Assembly (NCBI RefSeq): GCF_021018805.1
Contig: NC_086259.1
Coordinates: 2,418,001-2,482,000 of the forward strand
Length of the DNA: 64,000 bases
From: Prinia subflava
Taxonomy: Eukaryota > Chordata > Aves > Passeriformes > Cisticolidae
Direction of reading: 5' to 3'
The position numbers and the translations under genes are program-made. The notes under the pieces were generated by a model, which was given only the letters and a program-made list of their open reading frames with translations, had not been told where the DNA came from and searched no databases. Below, in pieces: positions 1-10,145 of the stretch (the stretch's first letter is position 1; every line of letters starts with the position of its first letter).

Positions 1-587
1 AGGACAGTTTTCTCTGAGTATTTTGAAAGCAGCTTTAAGACCTAGTTTTCATGAAAAGTGATGCTGTCAAAGCTGTGGTGCCTGACTGAATTCAGTTTTC
101 CAGATTTCAGCCACTTAACCTTGCCACTAAACAGCAGGTACCTCATAGCAGGTACACTCATAGTTTTTAATCTCTTCCAAATCACAATTTACTACACAAG
201 AAGTGTTCCAAGATTCTCTGTCCATTTGTCCATAACGTAAGAGCTGTGACTCTCTAGTGTAAAACCAGTAGGATGGATCACTTTAGCAGTGGAAAAAGTC
301 AAGTACCAAACCCAAGTATCACTTGTTTCTCCTTCCTGAAGAGGAGAGGTGCTTGTAATTGATATCATTATTTTAGTAAAATATATATAAAGAGGCTGTA
401 ACAGACAGAGCAGTTAATGTGACCACTCAAAACTAGCAAAAGTATTTGTATTACTGGTACATTTCAGCAAGCACTGAAATTTTGTGCTCTGAGGTATCAC
501 CTGTGACAAAGATTCAGCACAGCTGTGGCACATGGTCTGGATCAGGCACTGTAAATACAAGCACTAATACAATTTTTTGTCTTGCAG

Positions 588-722
588 TGATGTGACAAAC
601 AGCTGGTCTGGTACACAAGGAGACTCTGCCAGCTCAAGTGATGAGACCTCCTCAGCTAACGGAGACAGTTTGTTCTCCATGTTCTCAGGGCCAGACCTTG
701 TTGCTGCTGTAAAGCAGAGGAG
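588..722 (+). CDS. GARRE1: GARRE1 exon (third from last coding)
   Basis: The acceptor is cttgcag at 581-587 and the donor is gtgagc at 723. The first base completes a codon and the last two bases are carried into the next exon. The exon encodes the serine-rich segment and ends in AAVKQR. Confidence 0.9.
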
Positions 723-3650
723 GTGAGCAAAATGAACAGAAATAGACCACTTTGTGAGATTCCTTTTGTTTATACACAATTTCATTTGAGTAGCCAGATG
801 AAGGAAATTCCTGCCAATGAGACAAGTCCCCACAAACATGAGTTTGTGTACTGTGCTGGTGGTGTGGACTGGGGGATTCCTGAAGTGAGTTGTACACACC
901 AGCACCTGTGCAAACAGCCAGCTGTTCAGTGCGGGTCACTGTGGCTAGAAAAGATCTGATGCTTTCCCTCTCCTACGAGAGGCTCCTTTGGATGCCCCTT
1001 CCCCAGATCCTGGCTGGTTTTGCAGTGTCTGGCTGCAGCTGGGCCGTGCCTGACGTGGTGCATTTGGGGCCAGCCTGTGCCGTTTCTGCCCCAGCTGCAG
1101 CCCCGTGGCACTGGGGAGAAGCTGCCGCTCACTTGGTGTGGACTTGTCTCACCTCAGCTGCTGCTGCCCTCTGGGAGTGGGAAATACATGCCTGCTTAGT
1201 CCTCTGTTTCTCACAGCAGGAAGAGCAGGCCAAATTGCCTTTGTAAATCATTTCAGTAGAACTAAGCCAGGTTTTTCACTAGAACTAACAGTCCACTTCT
1301 ATCTGTAGTTAAAATTACAGCAATTCGGCTTTTCTGAAGGGCTGCAGGCTTGGTGTCTTTGGAGCCTCAGTGATTCCACAGCAGAGGGTAGTTAGAACAA
1401 TAGTAACAAAAGGCACAAGAGGAAGCATGAATACCACCCAATTCCAATCTGTTCTCTCAAACCACTTTTCAGTCTTTCAAAAAATTAAATAAGTGGCCAA
1501 ATATTCTGGCTTTGTTTACAGTCACTGTGTAATTTGGAGTCAATACATAGATACGAGACTGTCTGCCTGCTCTTTGGTGAATGAAAAATAGTGCCAGTTT
1601 CTCACAGATTGTACTGGGATAGCTGTTTTTGTAAACATTATCAGAAAGGAGTAAGAGTAGCTATTTTCTGAATCTTCACTTAGCCAAAACTTTATAGGGA
1701 CAGAACAAAAACTGAGCTTCAATGACTGTTAAATTGAAATTAATGGGAAAGAGCCATCTCATAAACAGTCACAGAAAAAGTATTAATTACTTGTATTTAA
1801 AAAAAAAAAGCAGCAGGGAAGGAAAGCCAACACATTTGGGTGACTTAACATGCTAAGCCAGTAGATAGCTGGAGATTGATCATGGGGCAAGAAGAAAAGC
1901 CTGTGGTTTATGTAGTGCTCTAAAGAGCAGAAGAAGTTTCCAAAGGGGGTGGTGCTTCACTGACCAAAGCCCTCAGCTGCAGTCACAGCACCACTGTCTC
2001 CTGTTAGCTGTAGGAAGAATACTGTTCTGTAGGTGAGGGCCTAAACACACCAAAGCTGGGCAGGAAGAGGAGGTGAAGGGTTGAGTGTGCTAAAGCTGGC
2101 CTGCAAAGGGCTGCTTACCCATGGAGCATGCTGATTGGGTTTTTTACAAAAAGGATGAAATAAAAGATTCTGCATTAATCTAAACCCATGTCCTTAACTG
2201 CTCCTCCTACCCCCTCAAAGAAACAAACAAACAAACAAAAACAAAAAACCAACAACCCCCAACACCCCAACCAACCAAAACAAATAAGACCAAAAAAAAC
2301 CCCCAAGGAAAAAATCTTCCAGAATACACATGTGGTCTATTTGATAACTAGGTGTTGGGTCACAAATTTAAACTGAAGGTAGAACATTTTTCTTCAGTAA
2401 AATTACTGCACTTCAGCAGATGTTTTACTTGCTCAACTGTTCTTTTGTGTTACCTGTACGGTTATTTCAAAAAAGATACTTAAAAAACCCAAAAAAACCC
2501 CAGCCACAAGAGAAGGTAACAGAAGAAAAACCACAATTTCTGGCAGATTTCTTGAAAGTTGGCAAACATCTATCCCAGCTTCCTTTCACCCCTCCAAAAT
2601 TTTGAAGCTGTAGCTCCAAGAACTACTGCATTGTCACGCCCTGACAGTTTCTGTATTGTTGCTTTTACCTGTACTGAACAGAAAGTACATGAAACCAGAT
2701 GTTTCTGAAAACACATGCACTGAAAACAGTGTACTGTAGGCTGCCTGATGTGTGCCAGTGGCAGATTAATGAGGTGACTCATTTAAAAGCAAAAAGTGAA
2801 TGTGTCTGTTTCTGGGCAGAAAACACAGCAGTGGTGAACAGGAACCCAGCACGCTGCCATCGCCGCCTCTTCTCTCTGCAGCAGATGACCGCAGTCAGGT
2901 GAGCTCAGCGTGGCTTTGCTTAGTCCTTTCTCCTGCTGCCATTTGGGAGTGGGTCAGCACAAGGCAGTCACCTGGAAAAGCATCTCTATCTCCAGACTGC
3001 TTACTTCAGTGAAAACCTAAACCAGCTGCACTCACGTAGCACAAGATGCTTTTGTCAAAGTCACCACGCTTAATACATTAAAATTGGAAGTCACTTTTTC
3101 CCTTTCAGTGGGGCCGCTGTGTGTCAAGCTGAAGCGAATGTTTTCTAACAGGCAGATGTGTTAAGAATTGAGAGCACTATATGTATGCATCAGTTTGGCT
3201 TTCAAATATAAACTATGCTTGTGAAAATACCTTAAGGAGGTGATAAGGTGACGTGTTATATGTTGTCTCAAAAAAGCAGCGTTCTGTTGTTAAACCACGC
3301 CACCCCCAACTGATTTTATCCTGTTTTCTCAGGATAACAAGACCAAAACATGGCCTCCCAAGGCCCCGTGGCAGCACACATCCGCCGTGCCCAGCGTGCT
3401 GCCAGGCCAGAGCACGTCCCTGTACCCCATGGGCAGCCCCGTGGGCCAGTGGAGCGACACCATGCAGATGCTGCAGTCGCCCATGTGGGCCAGCGACTGT
3501 GCGCCGGCGGCCGGCATCTCCTCCAGCTTCGCCTACGCGCAGCAGCAGCAGCAATCCCAACAGGCTTCCCAGCACAAACAGATCAACAAGGGCTTTAAAT
3601 CTTTTCCAGTAAAGCACGAACGCAGACCTTCGTACCTGCACCAGTACTAA
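588..3650 (+). CDS. GARRE1: GARRE1, last three coding exons (partial, 5' end outside window)
   Basis: This is the C-terminal part (about 175 aa) of granule-associated Rac and RHOG effector protein 1 (formerly KIAA0355), a cytoplasmic protein linked to Rac signalling and to CCR4-NOT and P-body components. The coding exons are 588-722, 2820-2898 and 3333-3650. All have AG/GT borders and the frame is continuous. The sequence shows a serine-rich stretch (DSASSSDETSSANGDSLFSM), then GPDLVAAVKQRRKHSSGEQ, TKTWPPKAPWQH and TMQMLQSP, a short glutamine run, and the end KHERRPSYLHQY. These match my memory of human GARRE1 nearly residue for residue in the first part. The glutamine-rich tail is more divergent. 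GARRE1 neighbours LSM14A in mammals, which agrees with the LSM14A gene found here. The stop is TAA at 3648-3650. Confidence 0.92.
723..2819 (+). other. GARRE1: GARRE1 intron
   Basis: GT-AG intron. It holds an A/C-rich low-complexity strip at about 2217-2310, based on AAAC-like units. No other gene is seen inside on either strand. Confidence 0.85.
2820..2898 (+). CDS. GARRE1: GARRE1 exon (second from last coding)
   Basis: 79 nt after the acceptor ctgggcag, ending at donor gtgagc (2899). It encodes KHSSGEQEPSTLPSPPLLSA followed by ADDRSQ, a proline/serine segment that matches GARRE1. The length is one base plus 26 codons, which joins both neighbours in frame. Confidence 0.9.
3333..3650 (+). 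CDS. GARRE1: GARRE1 terminal coding exon
   Basis: Begins after ttttctcag at 3332 and encodes 105 residues from DNKTKTWPPKAPWQH to the C-terminus RRPSYLHQY, then TAA. A CAG-rich stretch at 3539-3580 encodes a short glutamine run (AYAQQQQQSQQASQ) that may vary between individuals or species. Confidence 0.92.
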   Translation, partial: DNKTKTWPPKAPWQHTSAVPSVLPGQSTSLYPMGSPVGQWSDTMQMLQSPMWASDCAPAAGISSSFAYAQQQQQSQQASQHKQINKGFKSFPVKHERRPSYLHQY

Positions 3651-4312
3651 CTGCTTGTCACACTGGAAAAGGCAGCACAGGGCCAAATGAGTATGACGTT
3701 ACTTTGATTCACAGTGCTGTGTTGGCTATCTCCTGTTTCTCTCCTGATGTGGGACTGGGGGGTTTGGGTGAGATAGACAAACTCTCCCATTCTGAGTTAC
3801 AGTGCTGAGCAAATACGGCCAATATGTTTGGTGTACATGAAACAGCCCAAAACTGTGATGTAGAAATGCTTTTAAAAATGCATAATTGCCTTTACTTTCA
3901 AGACATTTTTTTTTCTAAAAAAAACTGCTGAAGGACTACCATACAAGAAACACTGTATTTTATAGCTATTTTTCATATAGATTTATAGTTAAAACATCTT
4001 ACTGAAACACATTGAATATGTTGAAGCAAATATATAGTGGTCCCTTTGCTCAACACTGTTTTGTTTAAATTTATAAAGAACAAGCTGTAGAGCCTTTGTA
4101 TTCTCCATTACAGCCTGTGGGCAGCTTTTTTAAAATGAAGTGCAACAACAGCTTTTCCTGTGCCACACAAGCGAGATAATTTGAGAACTGCTGCAGAAAC
4201 AGTTGGAAAACTGAGTTTTGTGGCAGTTTCCCTACTCTAGGTGAAGATCAGCAGAACCACTCAGCCTTGAGTCATCAACATTACCTGAGCTGCTTGACAT
4301 AGCTGGCACCTG

Positions 4313-4512
4313 TGGGGACACTGGGGTTCTCACACCTGTGTGGACAGTGGGCTCTGGTTGTCACACACCCATGGGGACAGTGGGGTTCTCACACCCGTGG
4401 GGACAGTGGGCCCTGGTTGTCACACACCCATGGGGACAGTGGGGTTCTCACACCCGTGGGGACAGTGGGCCCTGGTTGTCACACACCCATGGGGACAGTG
4501 GGGTCCCACACA
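4313..4512. repeat. 59-bp tandem repeat in GARRE1 3' UTR
   Basis: About 3.4 copies of a 59-bp unit made of two related halves of 26 and 33 bp, each starting TGGGGACAGTGGG. Full units begin at 4313 (diverged), 4372 and 4431, with a partial one at 4490. The sequence is G-rich on + and open in three forward frames, which is only a by-product of the repeat. Confidence 0.9.
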
Positions 4513-5177
4513 AACCGTGTCCTGTGGCTGTGCTTGGCCAAAGGCATTATCCACACAGTGCTCCTGCAGTGTGTGAAAGTAAAGCCTAAGAGACTACTTG
4601 GATTTATTTAAAGTCTTATTTCAGATGCTACAGTTGATTAAAAATTGTGAGCTGGCTCAGAAGATACAAAAACTGAAATGTGGGGTAGCAGTTAGTTAAA
4701 AGAACTATTTTTTTTAAAAGGATAAAGTAATTATTTGCAGTCAATATGTGCCATTAAGTGAACCTGTGGAATTAGGAATAATCTTCCAACCAAAGTGGAT
4801 TGGGGCGAGTGACTGGTGCTTACAAATTGAAGAACAATGGTAAATATATGTATACCTATCCCTCTGTATATGAATTGAGATTACTGAAGATTCTTTATAT
4901 AGTTAGAGCTTATTTAAATTTTCATATTTCATCTTTGAAAGAGTCTAAAAACCACAATATTTTCTGGTATAAGAGTTTTGACAGTATTAATCTTATTTTT
5001 GTATTTTTCTTAAGTCATATCATTCTAATATGTTAACTACTAGTAAAATGGGTTATTAGTTCTAACTACATAATTTTTCAATGAAGATAAAGCACATTTT
5101 TTGGTTTTGGTTTTACAAACTAAGTACATCTATATCTAAAGATACCAAAAAAGAAATACGTTATATATATATATATA

Positions 5178-5183
5178 AATAAA
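5178..5183 (+). terminator. GARRE1: candidate GARRE1 polyadenylation signal (proximal)
   Basis: Canonical AATAAA just after an AT dinucleotide run (5161-5177), about 1.5 kb after the stop. A second, weaker ATTAAA lies at 6014-6019. Sequence alone cannot show which one is used. Confidence 0.4.
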
Positions 5184-6013
5184 AAGTATACACAACACTA
5201 AAACTATTAAACATTTGGGTATTTAAAACCCATCCACCTTTTTCGTTTGTATGGTGACGGGCTCTATTTGCAGGCCCAGATTGTTACCTTTTGTGCTGTT
5301 TGAGGATGCCAATGTTGCCTGTATTTATGATATTGTCACCATGTTTTCTGAAACTTCATACTTACCATGTTTACAAAGATTTGTTTGCTGTACATAGACT
5401 TTTTACAGTAATGTGCTTTGCACAATCAGTGTGGCTTCTGTCTGTAAATTGTTAATGGTCTGTACTACTATAATTTTGAAAACCCTCCACTGAAAATGTT
5501 GGTGGTTATTTAACTTCATGACTGGTTTCAAGTTTCCTAAATCTTGTTGTTTAGATCTAATATTAAATCCTAAATTTGGTTGTACTTACTTGGTTATTCA
5601 TACTAAGACCAAAATGGAAGTTAACAAAAACAACTTAATTTTGAACTTTTTTTCTAATAAGTGCCAAAATTATTGCTATAGTTTTTGCAGTTCATTCATA
5701 ATTACAAATGCTGGCAAGTTTCTGGACCTACATAAGTGAATTGTGAAAACAAAGAAAGTTTGTCTGCATTTTGACCATGTGGGTGCTACTCTGTCCTTTG
5801 CTTCCGATTGTTCTGAACACTGGTGATTTTAAGAATTGTTGCACTTGGCAAATGAGTCTTGCCCTTAACCTTCACTTACACTGCCAAGTGCAAGGGTTTG
5901 GTGCTTAGTTAACTTACCCTTATTGCAGTGCTTCTTGTGAATAGCTAATGCTTCTGAACTGGAACTGTACAGTTTGTATTTTAAAGCTTCTGTAAAAGTA
6001 AACGATTTGCTTT

Positions 6014-6019
6014 ATTAAA
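6014..6019 (+). terminator. GARRE1: candidate GARRE1 polyadenylation signal (distal, ATTAAA)
   Basis: ATTAAA variant signal followed by T-rich and GT-containing sequence. It would end the UTR about 0.7 kb before the first candidate end of the convergent SS18L2-type transcript. Confidence 0.4.
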
Positions 6020-6739
6020 GATATACATTTAATAGGTCATACCTGTTTAAAATATGCACCTTGCTGAAAATGAGGAGCACCTTAAACTGTAACTTTGGTT
6101 TGTAAACAAAGATCTTATTTCATTAACATGGGATTATTTAACAGTTTGAAAATTGTCAACTGCCTACTTACTGACTCTATCATATAAAAATGAACTTCAT
6201 GCACAGTCCAATCTTTAAAGCAGCTTCCTCAGCTGACGGCACAGAAGAATATGGTACAGACAATGCCTCAGCCAGGTCTTTGAAGAGAGGTCTTTTGTAG
6301 ACCAGGTGAACATTGCCAAAATCCCGTTACTTGAATTTTTAGGAATCAGAGTAAATAACTTTCATGGTAGTAAGCACAGTGTAAACTCCATCCCCCTCCC
6401 TGCAGTGATCAAGGCTGTTAGGTTAGTGTGTGTTAACTGTGGCACTGGAATGCCTGTGCGGGGTGTGCAAAGCTGCTTTCTTCCCTCCTGGGTAGGAGCA
6501 CACAAGGCTGCAGCTGGCCAGCGGTGCTGGCAGTACCCAGGAGGCCACGAACCCATTCTGATGGTGCGAAAATGGACTTGTTTACAGAGCCTTTCAAGCA
6601 CGGCGAAGAAGCCTTAAGAAACGTGGGCAAAAGCTTGCTAAAATAATGGCTTGGTTTCTCCCTTGCACATGACTGCTGAGGGGTGTGGCAGTCCCACCAG
6701 TCCTAGCAAAGTTAACATTTCTGTTTGTCTACATCACGT

Positions 6740-7244
6740 AGCAGCTCCTTTGTTAATTTATTATATTAATTCAGAATCTACTACAATTTACAAAGAACAT
6801 CTTTAGTTTATTTAGCACAAATTTTCTGATACAGGATACAAACGAGTCTACTGCTTTTCTGTATGGAACACATGCCTGACTTTGTCATGCTGGAGGGAGG
6901 AGTCACCCAGTGTAACATTTACCACGTTATTACAGAACCTTACTCATGAAACGGGCTCTGCTTCCTGTAGTGCTGTTCTGACAACCAGGCTGTTCCCAGA
7001 AGTACACTGAACTGAGTTTTTCAGAGGCAAAATGAAATGTGATAACCATTCTTAAGCTGTTAGTAACAGGAGAAAAGCTGGCCTAATACTGCACTGAAAA
7101 CTACATTCACATTTTAAACACAGAGGTACAGATCACTTTTTACCTGCTTTTTTCAAACCCACACCTTTCTTGGCTCTCAAAGTGGGACTCTGAACTATTT
7201 CTACAGCCTCTGAAAGCAGCACTGCTCACGTCCAGGTATTGCAG
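6740..7244 (-). other. SS18L2: 3' UTR of the SS18L2-type gene
   Basis: Non-coding sequence after the stop. Minus-strand AATAAA hexamers lie at 6807-6812 and 6757-6762 (TTTATT on +), so the UTR is about 0.45-0.5 kb. Nothing else is recognised up to the GARRE1 UTR. Confidence 0.55.
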
Positions 7245-7332
7245 TCAGTCTACAGGCTTCTGCGTGCTGGGTGGAGTGGCATCAGCAATTGTAGCTAAAT
7301 AAATGAGATTTCTGTGCAGGATATGCTGGTAC
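7245..7332 (-). CDS. SS18L2: SS18L2-type gene, exon 3
   Basis: The acceptor ctcacag precedes the exon. The first base completes a split glutamate codon, so the exon reads on as YQHILHRNLIYLATIADATP and ends at TGA (7245-7247 on the reverse strand). It is AT-rich compared with exons 1 and 2. Confidence 0.93.
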
Positions 7333-8239
7333 CTGTGAGAGGAGGAAACACAGGATCTGGGAGACGTTCTTTTCTAGACAATTACCCATACTTGCACTCG
7401 TGCACGCTGATCAGTATTTGCAGTTAGGAGAAAAAAATAGGAAACTAGAATAATAAATCAAGGGGAACTTATCGTGTTCTTATTCTGAATCCCGGTACAA
7501 CGCCCTGAACTGCACTCGGTCGGGGAGCGCATGTTACCACCCAGCTTCGGTGGGAAGCAGGACATTCAGCTGGCAGCCCTGAGGCCGCAGAACGGCAGCG
7601 GAGCAGGAGCGGCCGGAGCTGCCTGCCGGGCTGGTCCGGGCAGCTGCAGCGGCTCCGCAGGGTCTGGAGCGGCAGAGCCGCCGCACCGCTCCGTGCGCCA
7701 CACGGGCAGGAGGGCAGCGCGGGCGCCGCAGGAACACTGAGCACACACCCTGACCGCGGCGGCAGGGACACTCCGTGCTTTATACGTCTGTGAAGATGAT
7801 TTTGCGGGAAACCCCTTTACATGCCCAGCCGCACTTCCCTCTCAGCGGCAGGAAAGCTCAAGGAGCTCGAGCCGCGTTTCGCTGCCGTCACCGACACCTG
7901 GGCCCGCAGCGCCCCGCCCCGCCCGCCCAGGGCGATCACTTACTCCACGCAGTCGGTGGCGCGGCCCTTGCTCTGGTACTCCACGATGCACCGGATCAGC
8001 TGGTCGTTCTCCTCCAGCAGCTGCGGCACAGAGCGCCGTCACCGCCCGCCCCGCTCCGCCCCGCCCTGCCCCAAGCGGGCCGGAAGGGCCCGCGTCACGG
8101 TCCGGCTCCGGCCCGGGCTCCGTCCCGGTGCCGTCCCGTCCCGGCTCCGTCCCAGCCCGGTCTCGCTCACCCGCTGCAGCGTGTCCTGGTTCACCTCCGC
8201 CTTCCCGCGCAGCCGCTCGGGCACGAACGCCACGGACAT
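7245..8239 (-). CDS. SS18L2: SS18L2-type protein, complete (SNH domain only)
   Basis: Three exons on the minus strand, 8171-8239, 7944-8020 and 7245-7332, sum to 234 nt, exactly 77 codons plus stop. All splice borders are GT-AG. The protein starts MSVAFVPERLRGKAEVNQ, continues LLEENDQLIRCIVEYQSKGR and YQHILHRNLIYLATIADA, and ends STQKPVD. This is the SNH domain of the SS18 family, which in SS18 and SS18L1 binds BRM/BRG1-type BAF (SWI/SNF) chromatin remodelling complexes. It lacks the QPGY activation domain of SS18. The length and sequence match human SS18L2 (77 aa), with few substitutions by memory. The start has a strong Kozak context (GCCGCCATGT). It lies between GARRE1 and LSM14A, on the same strand as LSM14A. 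Confidence 0.93.
7944..8020 (-). CDS. SS18L2: SS18L2-type gene, exon 2
   Basis: 77 nt with acceptor tgccgcag and donor gtaagt. It encodes LLEENDQLIRCIVEYQSKGR then ATDCV plus two bases of the next codon, the core helices of the SNH domain. Confidence 0.93.
8171..8239 (-). CDS. SS18L2: SS18L2-type gene, exon 1
   Basis: 23 codons from ATG (8237-8239) to donor gtgagc. It encodes MSVAFVPERLRGKAEVNQ then DTLQR. The ATG lies inside a CpG island and overlaps a YY1-like motif. Confidence 0.93.
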
Positions 8240-8282
8240 GGCGGCTCCCGGCTGAGGGGCGCGGCGGCCCCGCCCCCGGCCG

Positions 8283-8294
8283 CGCGCACGCGCG
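8283..8294. promoter_or_regulatory. NRF-1 consensus site
   Basis: CGCGCACGCGCG fits the NRF-1 consensus YGCGCAYGCGCR and lies about 45-55 bp upstream of the SS18L2-type ATG, the usual place for this factor in housekeeping promoters. This is a motif match only. Confidence 0.5.
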
Positions 8295-8354
8295 CTCCCG
8301 CGGGGAGTGCCCGAGCCGAGCCCAGCCCGCCCCGCGCCGCAACAAACCAGCGCC

Positions 8355-10121
8355 GCCGTGCCTTGTACTCAACAGTTTATTCTGGTTTAAAATAAAAAAC
8401 AGAAAGCCTGCGCGGCCGGGCGGGGCCACCACGGTTTGCCCCGCCCGCGGCTCCCGGCCCGGGTATTTACAGCTGGAACACCTCGGACAGTAAAGAGTTA
8501 TTGCAACAGGACAGCACTTGCCTCTACGGTCAAAAATCTCAACAGGTGTTCAGAATCGTGACTTGTGGATCCCAAAAGGCAGTTGTTAAACATGCAAAAA
8601 CATTACTAAACAATATTATCTAACTTCTACAGCTGTCAAATACTTGACCTTAATAAGGAAACCAATTACAAAATACTTCCTTGTAGTGCTATACAAAAGT
8701 TATAAAATTAAGATTCTATCAACCACTTTTAAATATTCCAATTTTTCAACAGTGCAGTTTTTCACGTCTTCATCACCACTGAACATTCTGAAGTAAAAAA
8801 AAATAAATCAGCAAATTAGATCAAAGTGATGTAATCTTTGGATCCCTTTATTCCTGTGGCCTTCATATACATACACAGACACAAATGACCAGGTTTCTAT
8901 TTCAGCATACCAGAAAGTTGCAACTAGTTATCCAGAACTGGCAAAAAATCCGTACTGTCATTTGTGACTTTGCGGTCTCAGAACCAGAGTCTCACTGTCT
9001 CCAAGCTACGGTCTATCAAAATGCAAACAACTTCAAACACTAAGAATTCTTTAAATTGCTCATTTCTACAGGTATTACAACAAAGTTAACGTTTCAAGAA
9101 TTGACAAATGGAGACAGACTTTTATCCCAGGCATCCCAGGAGAATCACCAACTCGTGTGCCTGGTCCATTATTAAAAAAAGTTAATATTTCTCACTAAAT
9201 AAAATTAATTGCAAATCTTGACATATGAAAATTCCTTTTCTCCTTTTTTTGAAAATATCTCCTTAACTTGGTTAAATCCTGTGATATGCCAGAAACTACA
9301 AATTCTTGCAAGAGCAGTGAAGCGTGTATCCTGTTTTGTGTAATGGAAGAACATTTTCAAAACTTCATTATAGTCCAAATATAAAATCAAACATTTAAGC
9401 TTGAAAAGCTGCTAAAGAAAAAAAACCCAACTAATTCAGTGTTCTTCAGCATATCAACTTTCTGCAATAACAGTATGTTTACCGACTTAAAAATGTTTAT
9501 TCTTTAAAAAATTAGTTGCTTTTTATACAGCTATACAAAGTTTGTAATGTTTCTTTGGCAATGGGATATAATGGAATTTTACAACTATATAAAAACTTTC
9601 CTTTGCCTAAGAAACAGTATTTACTGTGTGTACATATCTGACTGACAAAGCAAGTTTTCTACTGTCCAGCACCCTAGTTGATACAAGAACAACTACCTCA
9701 AAAGGGATTTTACAGGATTTCCAGAAAACAACCTTCGGTGGGTTCAAAACACTCACAGTATCGACGGCCTTCTGCATACCATTGTCCTTACAACTTGAAG
9801 CAATTATCAAATACAGTTTAGTAATAAGAAAAATCCTTTCAGTGATGAAAAAATACTTAAACTCCATCGAAGTACTGCTTATAATTAACTATACATAAGA
9901 AATTACTTATCCTTCTGTCTCAAATATATTTAATGCTTACTGTTTTCAAAGATGGCCATTTCTCAAAAGTAACTGCATTACACCCCTTTGAAATTAAATA
10001 GTTAAATCCCAGTGCTGGTGACAAGTATACAGCAAATTAACTTCATTCTTTGCAGAGATCAAAACTAATTCTCTGATTCAAGAAGATCTAGACGTTCACC
10101 TGGTTTCAGCTTTCTTGTAGA
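8355..10121 (-). other. LSM14A: LSM14A 3' UTR
   Basis: About 1.8 kb of AT-rich non-coding sequence between the stop codon (10122-10124) and the distal AATAAA. It belongs to the same exon as the final seven codons. No second gene is seen here. Confidence 0.65.
8376..8381 (-). terminator. LSM14A: LSM14A polyadenylation signal (distal)
   Basis: AATAAA on the minus strand (TTTATT on +), the last one before the GC-rich island. Cleavage would fall near 8350-8365, only about 0.1 kb upstream of the SS18L2-type start codon. Other minus-strand hexamers at 8847-8852 and near 9496 could give shorter UTRs. Confidence 0.6.
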
Positions 10122-10145
10122 CTACGCAGCAACTTTGTTGTCTTT
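10122..10145 (-). CDS. LSM14A: LSM14A exon 10, coding part (eight codons)
   Basis: After acceptor ccctctag, the exon reads KDNKVAA and stops (TAG). This matches one known mammalian LSM14A C-terminus. Exon 9 ends exactly on a codon boundary, so the join is in frame. Confidence 0.92.
   Translation of the reverse strand, partial: KDNKVAA

Larger units (their letters stand above)
3651..6040 (+). other. GARRE1: GARRE1 3' UTR
   Basis: AT-rich, non-coding sequence follows the stop codon. Candidate polyadenylation signals are AATAAA at 5178-5183 and ATTAAA at 6014-6019, so the UTR may be about 1.5 or 2.4 kb. A Pumilio-type TGTACATA octamer lies at 5389-5396. A 59-bp tandem repeat interrupts the UTR at 4313-4512. 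The end is inferred from the signals, not from transcript data. Confidence 0.6.
7490..8470. promoter_or_regulatory. SS18L2: CpG island, SS18L2-type gene promoter
   Basis: A GC- and CpG-rich block covers exons 1-2 and intron 1 of the SS18L2-type gene and runs into the 3' end of LSM14A. It is the only CpG island near this gene and so the likely promoter. Long open frames on both strands here come from the lack of stops in GC-rich DNA. Confidence 0.7.

Noticed and set aside
2188..2376. Short open frame rich in Lys, Asn, Gln and Pro
   Set aside because: It comes from the A/C-rich low-complexity strip in a GARRE1 intron.
4313..4512. CRISPR-like repeat array
   Set aside because: The units are contiguous tandem repeats without unique spacers, in a vertebrate UTR. 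The same applies to the arrays at 15671-16076 and 45200-45352.
7775..8493. Open frames of 206 and 196 codons across the CpG island
   Set aside because: They overlap the splice-supported SS18L2-type exons in other frames and show Pro/Arg/Ala-rich composition typical of GC-rich shadow frames.
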